Below, piece after piece: positions 18,892 to 28,032 of a stretch of 29,943 nucleotides of DNA. The notes beneath the pieces were generated by a model. It was not told the DNA's origin. It searched no databases and was given only the letters and a program-made list of their open reading frames with translations. The stretch is from the IMG/VR virus record IMGVR_UViG_3300044695_001263, positions 1 through 29,943 of that record; one strand, written 5' to 3'. Source of the DNA: a virus. A program made the translations under genes and the position numbers. Positions within the stretch are counted from its first letter, which is position 1. Every line of letters begins with the position of its first letter.

Positions 18892-19437
18892 ATGGTAACA
18901 ATACTAGGTAAAGAAGTACCTAATCAATTGAATGAATTGACAGTACAGCAGTTTGAAACAATCACAACTATTCATGGAAAAGTAGAGCTAGATGCAATTG
19001 ATAAGCATTTAGAAGTGTTTGAATTCTTAGGAGTTCCTACCATTGAATTTGATGATGTACAGATTGAAGAGTTCAAAGAAATAGTAAGAGCTTTCAATGA
19101 CATTCAATCAAAGCCTGAGTTAGTGAACACACTAGAATTGGATGGTTACACTTATGTTGCATTTGAGGATCAGTTCAAATTATCTGTTAAAGACACTAAG
19201 CACATTGAGAGAATTATGGCATCCAAGCACAAAGGATACATCTCTGAGTTATTAGCTGTTTTATTCAAACGTACTGACTTGACTAAAGCTGAGCACTATG
19301 TAGATGCACACATAAAGCTAAAAGCTAAAATGATTAGAGAGTTAAAAGCTGAGTTAGCAGTCCCATACCTGGTTGAAATTGGTCAGAAATTATCTAAACA
19401 AATGCCAAAGGATGTACCTACCGAAATCATGGAGTGA
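18892..19437 (+). CDS. Probable tail assembly chaperone, paralog A (plus strand, 181 aa)
   Basis: Begins MVTILGKEVPNQLNELTVQQ and contains repeated acidic-hydrophobic helices. The P-x-x-L/W-x-E-[LI]-[TD]-V-x-Q-[FY]-x-E start pattern, the central 'EFLGVPTIEFDDVQIEEFKE' and the later TYVAFEDQFKLSVKD are shared with the next gene, showing that the two are paralogs. Proteins of this pattern often sit near the tape measure in Bacteroidota phages, and I read them as the G-like tail assembly chaperone group. Both lie on the plus strand, against all other genes. Function is inferred from pattern and neighbourhood only. Confidence 0.6.
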   Translation: MVTILGKEVPNQLNELTVQQFETITTIHGKVELDAIDKHLEVFEFLGVPTIEFDDVQIEEFKEIVRAFNDIQSKPELVNTLELDGYTYVAFEDQFKLSVKDTKHIERIMASKHKGYISELLAVLFKRTDLTKAEHYVDAHIKLKAKMIRELKAELAVPYLVEIGQKLSKQMPKDVPTEIME

Positions 19438-20143
19438 GATTGATGTATTCCAATATAAAGAGGTCAGAGACTTATACAGTATTCAAGAAGTATTCAGTAG
19501 AGAGATTGAGATTCTCGCTGCACTAGCAGACATTAACTCTGAGGACATTGAAGACTTAGATATTGAAGAGGTCACTGTGATGCTGGCTGATATTAAGTAC
19601 ATTAATTCAGAGCCATCTAAGAACTTTAAGAGACAGCTTGATGACTATCATTATAAGCCACTAGATAAGTTAACCATTGGTGAGTATATTGACCTTGAGT
19701 TCTACTTTTCAAAAGACTACAATAAGCACATTGGTCACATTGCATCCATTATGTATAGGCAAAAGTCTACCAATGAATGGGGTGTGACTATTTATGAGCC
19801 GTATGCTTTCAGTCCAAGAGATAGACATGAGCTATTTGATGAGTATAAAATCAATGACATCTATGGAATTATTCCTGAGTTCATATCTTTTAGAGAGAAC
19901 TTCATGGATACCTATGGTAACTTATTCCATGACAATACTGCTGAGGATGATGATGAGGTAAGACCTACCAATAGTGAAGAGGCCAAAGAAATACAAAAAG
20001 AAAAGAGTCAGTTAAAATGGGGATGGGAAAGATTAATCTATTCTCTATGCAATGAAGACCTCACTAAGTTTGAAGAAGTCACTAACCTACCACTTATCAT
20101 GACCTTCAACATGTTAGCCATGAAGAAGGAATTAAACATCTAA
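19412..20143 (+). CDS. Probable tail assembly chaperone, paralog B (plus strand, 243 aa)
   Basis: The frame could extend back to a TTG at 19373, but the ATG at 19412 with CAAAGG in front gives a 26-nt overlap with paralog A and is preferred. MYLPKSWSEIDVFQYKEVRD aligns with the start of paralog A (PNQLNELTVQQFETI). The middle (REIEILAALADINSEDIEDL, then IEEVTVMLADIKYINSEPSK and LDKLTIGEYIDLEFYF) matches the same family. The C-terminus (TSEEAKEIQKEKSQ-like helix, then KWGWERLIYSLCNEDLTKFE) is longer than in A. It ends 12 nt inside the convergent gene at 20132..20581. A +1/-2 frameshift product joining A and B is possible but no slippery site was found. Confidence 0.6.
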   Translation: MYLPKSWSEIDVFQYKEVRDLYSIQEVFSREIEILAALADINSEDIEDLDIEEVTVMLADIKYINSEPSKNFKRQLDDYHYKPLDKLTIGEYIDLEFYFSKDYNKHIGHIASIMYRQKSTNEWGVTIYEPYAFSPRDRHELFDEYKINDIYGIIPEFISFRENFMDTYGNLFHDNTAEDDDEVRPTNSEEAKEIQKEKSQLKWGWERLIYSLCNEDLTKFEEVTNLPLIMTFNMLAMKKELNI

Positions 20144-20581
20144 TGGATAGCCTACTTTGAATCCTTCTGGTGGATCAAGTGCCTCAAATGTGTATGTTAT
20201 TCTTTGATTTTTCTCAAGTATCTCAGCCACTTTAAGCATTGGATAACGTTTTGTTAGCCATTCTGTGTACTGTGAGTATATTTCTGCTGTGATTCCTGAG
20301 TTGTTTAGCTCATTTGTAAAGGTGTTAACATAGTCTCTAGGAGTAATGACACCACCATTCCATAAGAAAGCACCATTGTTAAGGAAAATAAAGTAGTACA
20401 TTGCTACTATCTGTATTTCTAGCTTCTCAAAGCTGGTGATTTTAGCATTAATTCTGATAGATTCTACCAATGTCCCTTGACCATCTACTATATCATTCCT
20501 AAGTATTCTCTTAAGTATGTTAGCCATCCTTCTCCTGGTAGGATAGAGCACATTGAATTCACCATTTTTTGCGTATGCCAT
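20132..20581 (-). CDS. Conserved protein after the tail fibre gene (149 aa)
   Basis: MAYAKNGEFNVLYPTRRRMA and the later TAEIYSQYTEWLTKRYP form a pattern I have seen in Bacteroidota phage genomes at the end of tail operons. The middle (ESIRINAKITSFEKLEIQIV then AMYYFIFLNNG) may be a beta-sandwich or a small alpha/beta fold. Possible roles are tail completion or attachment of the fibre; neither can be shown. Its 3' end overlaps the convergent plus-strand gene by 12 nt. Confidence 0.72.
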   Translation of the reverse strand: MAYAKNGEFNVLYPTRRRMANILKRILRNDIVDGQGTLVESIRINAKITSFEKLEIQIVAMYYFIFLNNGAFLWNGGVITPRDYVNTFTNELNNSGITAEIYSQYTEWLTKRYPMLKVAEILEKNQRITYTFEALDPPEGFKVGYPLDV

Positions 20582-20742
20582 TAGATATAGAATGTTTTGG
20601 TTTCAAAATTATAATAAATATCTTTTTGCTCAGGGTTATCAAGTGTGCAAATTTGTTCAATAGCTGTTTGACCTTCTAACACTTCATTATCAAATTTAGC
20701 AAATAAGACTTTATTGGTAGTAGTTTCTATAATTGTGTACAT
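20581..20742 (-). CDS. Small conserved protein between tail fibre and 149-aa protein (53 aa)
   Basis: The frame starts at ATG 20742, 3 nt after the fibre stop, and ends with TAATG shared with the next start. MYTIIETTTNKVLFAKFDNE, followed by GQTAIEQICTLDNPEQKDIY, is a beta-strand-plus-helix pattern that recurs in small genes next to phage tail fibres. It may be a fibre-associated protein or chaperone. Confidence 0.75.
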   Translation of the reverse strand: MYTIIETTTNKVLFAKFDNEVLEGQTAIEQICTLDNPEQKDIYYNFETKTFYI

Positions 20743-20745
20743 AGC

Positions 20746-22209
20746 TTAAAAATTAGAGATGTCTAGTAGCTCTTGAGTAGTTGATTCACCGACTGCTGAA
20801 TTTGTAAAAGTTACAATTAGATATAAAGTACCTGAAGGAAGTGCAGCATCTAAGCCCACAACTGTACTTGTGCCATTGTCATTGATAACTCCAGTGGCCG
20901 CATTCAATCCTTTAATGTTACCACCTTCAATCTCAAATACTCTACTTATTGTAGCTAATCTAGTACCAGTAACAATAGTAGAACCAGTTGAAAGTATCTG
21001 AACTGCTCCACTTAGATTATTACTATTAGGACTTAGATAAGCTCTAATAGTACTTCCAGCAACTGCACCTTTTGTGATTCTTAAAGTATTAATCTTAAAG
21101 ATAGTGCCATTGCTCAAAGTAGCTAACTGAGTAGAACTAACAATAGTCTCAGATGTTGTGCCAGTTAAAGTGTAATTTGTTGTGACAGTTGTTTTAAACC
21201 ATCCTAAACCCGTTAGGATAGGTTTATTTTTCCAAAGTGAAGTTGAACTTTCATAAACCAAAGTTTCATTGTTGGCTGGTGCAGTTAATAATACATCATG
21301 TAACTCTCCTAGTTCATAACCATTTTGTATAGCATATAAGATACGACCATTTGTATTCTGTGATCGTGTAACTGTACCAATGAATACTGTGTGAGCTGGT
21401 TGCGTTGGGGGTGTTGTTGTTACTTGTCCTGCTGTTTGACTAAGCCATAATTTATCACCAATTGAATAAGCTGTGGTGTCTAAGTTGTTTACCTCTCCAC
21501 TTGTTACAACAAAGCCAGTAGCATCATTTGCAATATCTTCATAAACTGCTCCTAATGTTTTTGAGCTTGTAGCCTCAGTGTCTGCATCAGCTAACAATAT
21601 CTCAGGATAAGTACCACTTGAGCTTGAAGATTTTAAATAAACAATAGAACCTTTTACTACAGTTGCTCCAGTTTTATTGATAACTCCTACCATTTCTTTG
21701 CGTGATGACTCAACTATTCCATCATTGTCAGGGTCATAAACTGCCTTAGTCATGTAGTCACTTAGTACAGGTATATCTGATGTAGTTGCTATAGTGTAGC
21801 TCCCAGTTGTTTTATCAGGAAATTCAAGAATAACACCAGGATTGCTAACATTTGTATTCTGTAGTGAGCTTTCTTCAGCTCCAGTTCTCAAAGCTATTTC
21901 ACCAGTATCTCTCAATGTGACATGAGTGTTAGCTAATGTATTCTCTGTTCTTATATCTATTCCACTAACTGTAGTAGCTTCGTTAACTCCTGAAGTTATT
22001 GTAATTGAATTTGTAGTAGTGGAACCTATATCAGTAACTTGCTGTAAGTTCTGACTACCACCACCGCCACCAGCATTGATAATCTCTTGACCAGTTATGG
22101 AATAAGTGTCATAACCAGTGCCAGTAAGTACACTTACCTCAAGCAAATCTGTAGCTTGTAGGTTAGCTCCTTTCGGATTCATCTGTGATATCTTCTGTCT
22201 ACGTGCCAT
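20746..22209 (-). CDS. Tail fibre or spike protein (487 aa)
   Basis: The N-terminus (MARRQKISQMNPKGANLQAT, with DLLEVSVLTGTGYDTYSITG) is a common virion-attachment start in Bacteroidota phage fibres. A glycine run GGGGGS at about residues 48-53 follows, then threonine/serine/valine-rich beta repeats and small turns (NSITITSGVNEATTVSGIDI; LNTLANTHVTL-like repeats), as in trimeric fibres. The region around 180-330 has a compact beta domain (SIVYLKSSSSSGTYPEILLA, then SIGDKLWLSQTAGQV and FIGTVTRSQNTNGRILYAIQ). It likely binds the host surface. Its ATG belongs to a late element. Confidence 0.8.
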   Translation of the reverse strand: MARRQKISQMNPKGANLQATDLLEVSVLTGTGYDTYSITGQEIINAGGGGGSQNLQQVTDIGSTTTNSITITSGVNEATTVSGIDIRTENTLANTHVTLRDTGEIALRTGAEESSLQNTNVSNPGVILEFPDKTTGSYTIATTSDIPVLSDYMTKAVYDPDNDGIVESSRKEMVGVINKTGATVVKGSIVYLKSSSSSGTYPEILLADADTEATSSKTLGAVYEDIANDATGFVVTSGEVNNLDTTAYSIGDKLWLSQTAGQVTTTPPTQPAHTVFIGTVTRSQNTNGRILYAIQNGYELGELHDVLLTAPANNETLVYESSTSLWKNKPILTGLGWFKTTVTTNYTLTGTTSETIVSSTQLATLSNGTIFKINTLRITKGAVAGSTIRAYLSPNSNNLSGAVQILSTGSTIVTGTRLATISRVFEIEGGNIKGLNAATGVINDNGTSTVVGLDAALPSGTLYLIVTFTNSAVGESTTQELLDISNF

Positions 22210-22221
22210 ACCTATATTGTA
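22207..22221 (-). promoter_or_regulatory. Late promoter-like element, copy 2, containing a start codon
   Basis: Minus strand TACAATATAGGTATG with the ATG at 22209 starting the tail fibre gene. It directly follows the stop of the 150-residue gene (22222), so it begins a separate unit for the fibre genes. Confidence 0.75.
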
Positions 22222-22674
22222 TTAACCTGGTAAATTAGTTATAAGAGGCACCTGGCAATTGGTCCAATTACTTATGTCAACATCTAATGTCATCACCCAT
22301 CCTGCAGCATAGTCAAGTAGCTGATTATTCAATGGAGTGATTGATGGTGATCCAACAATATCAAAGGAATAATCATCACTAAAATTGAAATAGTTGATTA
22401 AGTCTACCAATATCTGATGGCAGTCTGACAATATCACTGTGATGTTAGCTCTATCCTTTTGGATGATATCTAAGCAATATACTTCTAAGCTGATAGTGTT
22501 TACATCCATTGTAGTAGATGCCACAATTGGAGTGATAAAAACCAAAGGATACCTCTCATCTTTAGTGGCAAAGTTAGGAAGTTGCTCATTGAAGTCACTA
22601 CCTACTTTCTTAACTTGTAGGTGATCGTTATAAAATGCTTCAATCTTGTTTATTAGTGCTTGATAACTGTTCAT
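22222..22674 (-). CDS. Conserved tail-associated protein (150 aa)
   Basis: An alpha/beta protein, MNSYQALINKIEAFYNDHLQ ... ERYPLVFITPIVASTTMDVN ... VYCLDIIQKDRANITVIL ... AGWVMTLDVDISNW. The order helix, then three to four beta strands, helix, then strands resembles tail terminator (gpU-like) proteins that cap the tail tube, and the length fits. The position after the tape measure is less usual for a terminator, so the call is tentative. The start overlaps the tape measure stop by ATGA. Confidence 0.6.
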   Translation of the reverse strand: MNSYQALINKIEAFYNDHLQVKKVGSDFNEQLPNFATKDERYPLVFITPIVASTTMDVNTISLEVYCLDIIQKDRANITVILSDCHQILVDLINYFNFSDDYSFDIVGSPSITPLNNQLLDYAAGWVMTLDVDISNWTNCQVPLITNLPG

Positions 22675-25235
22675 AATTCTGCGTTTCTTTGGATTCTGTT
22701 AACTCTATTCTGTGTTGATGTCATTTCAGTCTCACTAACTACAGCTGTGACTGTGAAGTTAGGAGTTGATTCGTCATTGTTTTGGTTAGCTCCACCAACA
22801 TTATTGAAGTTGTTATTGTTACCAAATAGGTTAGGAGTAGCCATTTGTAAGCTGTTATTGACTGCTGAACTACTTCCAGCTGTGTCAGGATTTGGAGCAC
22901 TACCACCACCCTCAAATGATGTACTTGTGATTGCTGCAATAGATGCTGCAGTTGCCGCTACTGATGCCGCTATTCTTATCCCAGATGCAATACCTAGCGT
23001 AAAGTCAGGAACTGATAAAATAGCTAAGATAGCTTGAGCCCCATTGATAGCAGCCATTGCTAAATTGAAAGCCTTTTGTTGTTCAAATTGTTTCTTTAAT
23101 AGCTTCTCTTCTTCTTTACTTCCCTTCTCAACATCTTTAAGTTTCTTACCAATACCAATAGCATTGACTGATGCAATAGCATTAGCCGCTTGTTTTGCAG
23201 TTTCAAAGCCTTGATCTATCATGTTGAAAATCTTAGCATTTGCTTGCTCTTCAATATCAATGATTTTCTCTTTGGTTGTTTCTTCAGCAACTATTCTAGC
23301 TTGTCTATATTTTTCTCTGATAGCTTCTTTTTCAGCTTCTGACAAATCAAGTGCAGCAAGTTCAGCTGTTTGTTGCAAATCTAATGTAGCTAACTCTGTT
23401 GCAAGGAATGACTGTTGTGCAGTTATCTGTTGCTCAGCTGTGCCTTTAAACCTATCAAGATTAAATTGCTCTTGTGACATTTTTGTCTCTTGAACTAATT
23501 TAGCAGCTGCAAGAATCTTAGCATTTTTATCATTCTCAATAGCTATAAGTTGGTTAGTAATAGCCTTAGTATCTTCAACTGCCTTAGCATTGATTTCTTT
23601 AATTTGTTGCTCAGTTAAATCTTTACCAGCTACAGCTTGTTTTCTCTCCTCTTCAATTAATTGCTTTTGAATCTCAAGTTTTTTAGTAGCATCTTGTTCT
23701 TCTAACATCAATGTCTTAATTCTTGATACAGCATCTTTATCAGCTATGGCTATTTTATCTGCTTCTAATTGGTCAATAGCTTGTTTAATCTGAGCATTCA
23801 TTGCTGAGACTGCAGTAGCTCTGTCCATTTCAGTTGCAAAGATTTTAGTCTTCTTGATGTTTAACTTTTCAAGCTCCTTAGATTCCTTAACCATTTGGTC
23901 AATTTTCATTTGGTCAATCTCTAGCTTTGTCTTACCATCAATAACGGCTTTATCCAGGTCAATCTTAAACTGAGCACGCATTGCTTTAAGATGTTTATCT
24001 TGTGCAGATTCTATCTTAGCATTTGCTTGTTTATTGTCTTCAACTCTCTTTTTATTGGATGCAGTTGTTAATTCAGTTCTTTGTTGCTCAAAGTCTTTTT
24101 GAGTTAATAATATCAATTTATCAATGTTAGCAACTGTCTCCCAGTCATCCAATCTTGAGGCTTCTCTTCTTTGTCTTTTTAACTTAGCAATAGCCTCAGC
24201 TTCTTGTATCTTTAAGATAGCTTTTGACCTTTCAGTCTCATCCTTGATTTGCTTAATATTTAGCATTTCAATCTGATGATTAATATCTTGAGCTAACTTT
24301 TTTCTATTGTTAGCTTGCTGGATAGCTAACTGGTTAATCTTGTTAATAGCAGCTGCCTCATCATCTTTTAACTTAAGATATTCTTTGGTTTGCTCCTCAT
24401 CCATCTCAGCAAGCTCACCCATTGCCTCAATTTGATCTTGTCTTTGTTGTTGCTTTCTTCTCTCCTCTTCAATCTGTAACTCTTCTAATGTAGCATATCT
24501 GTCAATCTCTACTCCTAACTGATCCTCTATTGATGATATTTCTTCAAGGCTTAAATCTTTGGTCACATCATATAAGCCTTTTCTAGCCTCCATTTCTTTT
24601 TCAATAGCTTTGATATTTGACTCAGATGCGGCCTTAACTGCCTCAGCATTTTCTTCTGCTGCATTATCTGTTAATCCTAACCAATCTGTCAGAGCTTTGA
24701 AGCCATTAATCAGTGCATTGATTGGAGCCATAAGAACACTAAGGACTTTCTCAAGTACTCCTATTTTATTTAAGAAAATAACTATTGCAGCAACTATAGC
24801 TACAATTACACCTACCAATAGAAATATAGGGTTAGCTAGTATCTGTACTCCTAACTTAACAAATGCACCACCCATGGTCTTAATAACACCAGTAAAGTTT
24901 TTAAATCCTGCAGCTATCTCTTTTGGATTAACACTACCTAATGCACTTGCAAAAACTTGAGCTTTTTGTTGAGCCTCAGCAAAGTCTAAGGATAGCAATG
25001 AGTCCTTGATACCACTTAATGAGTTGCTGACTTGTTCAAACTTAGAACCAGTAGCAAAGTTATTCACAGCCTCATTAGCATCAGATAGTTTATCTTTCAG
25101 CTCACCAGCTCTCTGTGATAACTGGGCAATTTGTTCTGGATCAGTTGCATCAGCAATAGCACCCTTTAACTCTCTTAACTCAGCTTTTATGGCACCTATG
25201 CCAGTTATCTTTAATGGTATCTCAACTTCATTCAT
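22671..25235 (-). CDS. Tape measure protein (854 aa)
   Basis: The largest helical protein in the late tail unit. Residues 1-70 are a short coiled region, a hydrophobic segment lies at about 132-155 (LANPIFLLVGVIVAIVAAIV), and about 250-690 is a long coiled coil rich in K, E, Q, A and I. The C-terminus has an alanine-rich segment (FNLAMAAINGAQAILAILSV, then SVAATAASIAAITS) and an asparagine-rich tail. This is the layout of tape measure proteins, which set tail length and help DNA entry. At 0.15 nm per residue it predicts a tail of about 130 nm. It overlaps the next and previous genes by 4-8 nt. Confidence 0.9.
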   Translation of the reverse strand: MNEVEIPLKITGIGAIKAELRELKGAIADATDPEQIAQLSQRAGELKDKLSDANEAVNNFATGSKFEQVSNSLSGIKDSLLSLDFAEAQQKAQVFASALGSVNPKEIAAGFKNFTGVIKTMGGAFVKLGVQILANPIFLLVGVIVAIVAAIVIFLNKIGVLEKVLSVLMAPINALINGFKALTDWLGLTDNAAEENAEAVKAASESNIKAIEKEMEARKGLYDVTKDLSLEEISSIEDQLGVEIDRYATLEELQIEEERRKQQQRQDQIEAMGELAEMDEEQTKEYLKLKDDEAAAINKINQLAIQQANNRKKLAQDINHQIEMLNIKQIKDETERSKAILKIQEAEAIAKLKRQRREASRLDDWETVANIDKLILLTQKDFEQQRTELTTASNKKRVEDNKQANAKIESAQDKHLKAMRAQFKIDLDKAVIDGKTKLEIDQMKIDQMVKESKELEKLNIKKTKIFATEMDRATAVSAMNAQIKQAIDQLEADKIAIADKDAVSRIKTLMLEEQDATKKLEIQKQLIEEERKQAVAGKDLTEQQIKEINAKAVEDTKAITNQLIAIENDKNAKILAAAKLVQETKMSQEQFNLDRFKGTAEQQITAQQSFLATELATLDLQQTAELAALDLSEAEKEAIREKYRQARIVAEETTKEKIIDIEEQANAKIFNMIDQGFETAKQAANAIASVNAIGIGKKLKDVEKGSKEEEKLLKKQFEQQKAFNLAMAAINGAQAILAILSVPDFTLGIASGIRIAASVAATAASIAAITSTSFEGGGSAPNPDTAGSSSAVNNSLQMATPNLFGNNNNFNNVGGANQNNDESTPNFTVTAVVSETEMTSTQNRVNRIQRNAEL

Positions 25236-28032
25236 AAACTCTAATTTCTATTGATGTGTTAACAAGCATATTATCTGATGGTGTAAAATTGTCATAAGTA
25301 TACAAAGTGATTGTATCCTCATCAAACCTTCTAGCAATTACTGTAGCAAAGTCACCACCCCCAGCACTAACATCAGCTGAGCCAGTTACTATAAATGTCT
25401 TATCTAGTGTGAAGGAATCAATCAACTCTAGTTTATAGACTCCAGTAGAAGTTCTTGAGAATGTAGGAACCTCACTAAATGTATTCTCTAATACTATTGC
25501 TGTAGGAGCATTTGTGCTTGATTGGTTAATCAAAGCTACATATTTCTTAAATGGTGCCACCACAGCTCCATTGATAGTGCCTGTGACTGTTAGGTTGTTT
25601 ATAACCATACCATCGTTACTCAATGTCTGACCATCACCTACTATGATTCCTTTTGTACCAGCTGTGACCACGTTGCCCTTACCAAAGACTTGAGCATTCG
25701 CACCTGGTAAGATGACATTGTTATTGAAAGTATTTCTACCTACCAATGCGTCAACACCTACTCCTATCATTACATCACCAAATGGCCTACCTAAGCCAGT
25801 CTTAAATGGTGCCAGGTCTATCTCAGTGTCAATACTGATTAGCTCTACCTTTGTAAGCTGTCGTTGGTTACCATTGTAGTCTTGAATCTTATTGATATTC
25901 CACCAGGAGTTATCAATATAAATCTTATCATTCAGCTTAAGTGATTGGATGTCTAGCTCAGTTAAGTCAAAGTAAGCTATCAACATTTTTCCTACATTAA
26001 TCTGATTGACTGTTCTTCTCCAGTATAGGTTGTATAGGTTGTTAGCTGTCAGTGATATAGGCTCATAGAAGTAAAAGTCATTAGTGCCAAAGTTGATATC
26101 AAAGCTAGGTGTCGACGCATTGTCGAAATGTCCCAACATTGGATAGTCAGTCAAGCCAAACTCTCCAGTAGTGCCAAAGTCTAAGATGTCAAATGGCTGA
26201 CATGATTGCAAGCCACCATCATACAAGATGCGGATGTTAGTGTTTGGTGATGCACCAATGATAGCTGGTACATAAGCTCCGAATGATGTCAAGAATACTG
26301 GTGTCGGAGAAAATATCAACTCCTGAGTAGATACATCCTTCACATACTCATTGTCAAAGGTATACTCTAGCTGACCATAAATCTCACTAGTAGCTTGAGT
26401 GTACATTGTGTTGAACTCATCTGTGTCAGGTGCATAAGTGAGCTTGAGCTTCTTGTTAGTTAAGTCAGGCAAAAATATTAACTGCTGGTCCTTATCCTTA
26501 GCTAACTTTCTACTCCAGTCCTTCTCAGCTCCTGAGTCATAGTACTCATCTCTGTGTCTTAAGATTAGGTTGTAAGGATTGTTAACATCTTGCTCAACAT
26601 ACAAGTTGTACATCTGTAGGATAGACTTAACAAAGTCAGACTGTTTTATCTCTTTTGGTACGTATTGATTGATGTTAAGTGTACTACCAGTTACTTGTAT
26701 GTTGTTGCTAGGTAGAATCACCATGTTAATAGATATCAAGTCAAGCACTACATTAACTGGTGCTAATGTAGGAGTCCCAGCAAATGTGTACCATAAAGTG
26801 TTGTAAGGTAATTGCGTATCATCAGTATAACTGTATACAGGATAAATCTCAACACCTATCTCAAGAATCTGAATATCTGATGCAGTGATTCCTAATATTA
26901 CACCATTGACAACTGCTGGAATAGTCAAGGTGTCTGAGAATGATAAGATAGTAGTATTGCCATTAGGTAGTGGTGAGCCAGTAAAGTAATTAACAATAAC
27001 ACTTGACCCATACACAATGATAGCATTTGTGTTACCAGCTACTTGTACTCTAGCATATACTCTATATTTTTTATATCCAAAATCTAAGAAAGTACCTGGT
27101 GTTCTCAATCTAGCATTACCTCCACTTGTGTTCTCTAATGTTATAGTTCCACCAATTGCTAAGCCATAGGAGTAATTCTCACTAGCCACAGCATTAGTAC
27201 TAAATGGTGTTGAATACTCACCAGTAGTAGGATCAAAGATATTCTGTGCATCTATAACCTCTGACCATCCTGAATCTATAAGCTCCTCAAATGTATTATT
27301 ATATCCAGTAGGTTGCACATAGCTTGTGGTCCATGTGTTGGTAGCCTCTACTCTATAGTCAGCATAATCTTGATCATTAGTGTCACCATTGTAAGGAATT
27401 AACAACTTATCAAAGTGAGCTGATGTTAAATCATTCCAGGTGTATGTGAAACCAGCCACAGCAAAGATTCTATCAAAGTAAGTCTTAGCATAGATTGCTG
27501 GCTTGAAGTCATTTGCATTGTAGTCATTGCTATTGATATACGGCATGACATACTTATAACCATCCACCACAGTGTTACTGAATGATGATGCAATATTAGT
27601 AGAGCTAAACACATGATCTAAGTCTGAGAAGTCTAAGTCAGTCAAGTTAGCATTTGTGATAGCTGTGAAGAACTCAGCTCTACTATCCTTGATTAGTACC
27701 TCATAGGTTACCTCATCTTCATACCTGGTGTTAGTTTGTAGCTTGTTGACACTTACCAACTGCAATAGTGCCTCATCTAAAATAGGTACTCCATTCTGAA
27801 TGACTTGACACTTTGTTAGTGTGTTGATGTTAAATGTGCCAGCTTGTATGTTTACATCATAGTAGTGACCAAGTAGGTCATTGTTATTCTTAGTGCCAGC
27901 TAATGTGATGGTCTTAGAGAATGTCCCCTTGCGTGAGGATAGATCTCTAATGTCACCAACACTGAATGTGATAGGTAGTGCAAGATTTTCTGATACATCA
28001 AGCACTCCATTAGGTAGAACTATTTTAACCAT
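25228..28032 (-). CDS. Large tail tip/central fibre protein (934 aa)
   Basis: A long beta-rich protein following the 497-residue tail protein. The N-terminal 200 residues (MVKIVLPNGVLDVSENLALP, then SFGDIRDLSSRKGTFSKTI-like text) resemble the tail hub or baseplate proteins of Bacteroidota siphoviruses. About 580-700 contain repeated beta segments with aromatic residues (NNLYNLYWRRTVNQINVGKM). About 755-830 has a VGVDALVGRNTFNNNVILPG, then NAQVFGKGNVVTAGTKGII stretch with short repeats typical of trimeric beta-helices. It is likely part of the tip that binds the host. The overlaps with both neighbours are 8 nt. Confidence 0.75.
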   Translation of the reverse strand: MVKIVLPNGVLDVSENLALPITFSVGDIRDLSSRKGTFSKTITLAGTKNNNDLLGHYYDVNIQAGTFNINTLTKCQVIQNGVPILDEALLQLVSVNKLQTNTRYEDEVTYEVLIKDSRAEFFTAITNANLTDLDFSDLDHVFSSTNIASSFSNTVVDGYKYVMPYINSNDYNANDFKPAIYAKTYFDRIFAVAGFTYTWNDLTSAHFDKLLIPYNGDTNDQDYADYRVEATNTWTTSYVQPTGYNNTFEELIDSGWSEVIDAQNIFDPTTGEYSTPFSTNAVASENYSYGLAIGGTITLENTSGGNARLRTPGTFLDFGYKKYRVYARVQVAGNTNAIIVYGSSVIVNYFTGSPLPNGNTTILSFSDTLTIPAVVNGVILGITASDIQILEIGVEIYPVYSYTDDTQLPYNTLWYTFAGTPTLAPVNVVLDLISINMVILPSNNIQVTGSTLNINQYVPKEIKQSDFVKSILQMYNLYVEQDVNNPYNLILRHRDEYYDSGAEKDWSRKLAKDKDQQLIFLPDLTNKKLKLTYAPDTDEFNTMYTQATSEIYGQLEYTFDNEYVKDVSTQELIFSPTPVFLTSFGAYVPAIIGASPNTNIRILYDGGLQSCQPFDILDFGTTGEFGLTDYPMLGHFDNASTPSFDINFGTNDFYFYEPISLTANNLYNLYWRRTVNQINVGKMLIAYFDLTELDIQSLKLNDKIYIDNSWWNINKIQDYNGNQRQLTKVELISIDTEIDLAPFKTGLGRPFGDVMIGVGVDALVGRNTFNNNVILPGANAQVFGKGNVVTAGTKGIIVGDGQTLSNDGMVINNLTVTGTINGAVVAPFKKYVALINQSSTNAPTAIVLENTFSEVPTFSRTSTGVYKLELIDSFTLDKTFIVTGSADVSAGGGDFATVIARRFDEDTITLYTYDNFTPSDNMLVNTSIEIRVYE

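Noticed and set aside
19358-19437. Programmed frameshift joining the two plus-strand chaperone-like genes
   Set aside because: The first frame would need a +1 or -2 shift. The overlap has no clear slippery heptamer, and an ATG with CAAAGG in front at 19412 explains the second product more simply. It stays possible.
24559-24960. Plus-strand open frame of 133 codons opposite the tape measure gene
   Set aside because: It mirrors the low-complexity coiled coil on the minus strand, has no family pattern, and lacks a promoter. The same holds for plus-strand frames at 15063..15332, 22660..23037 and 23221..23493.
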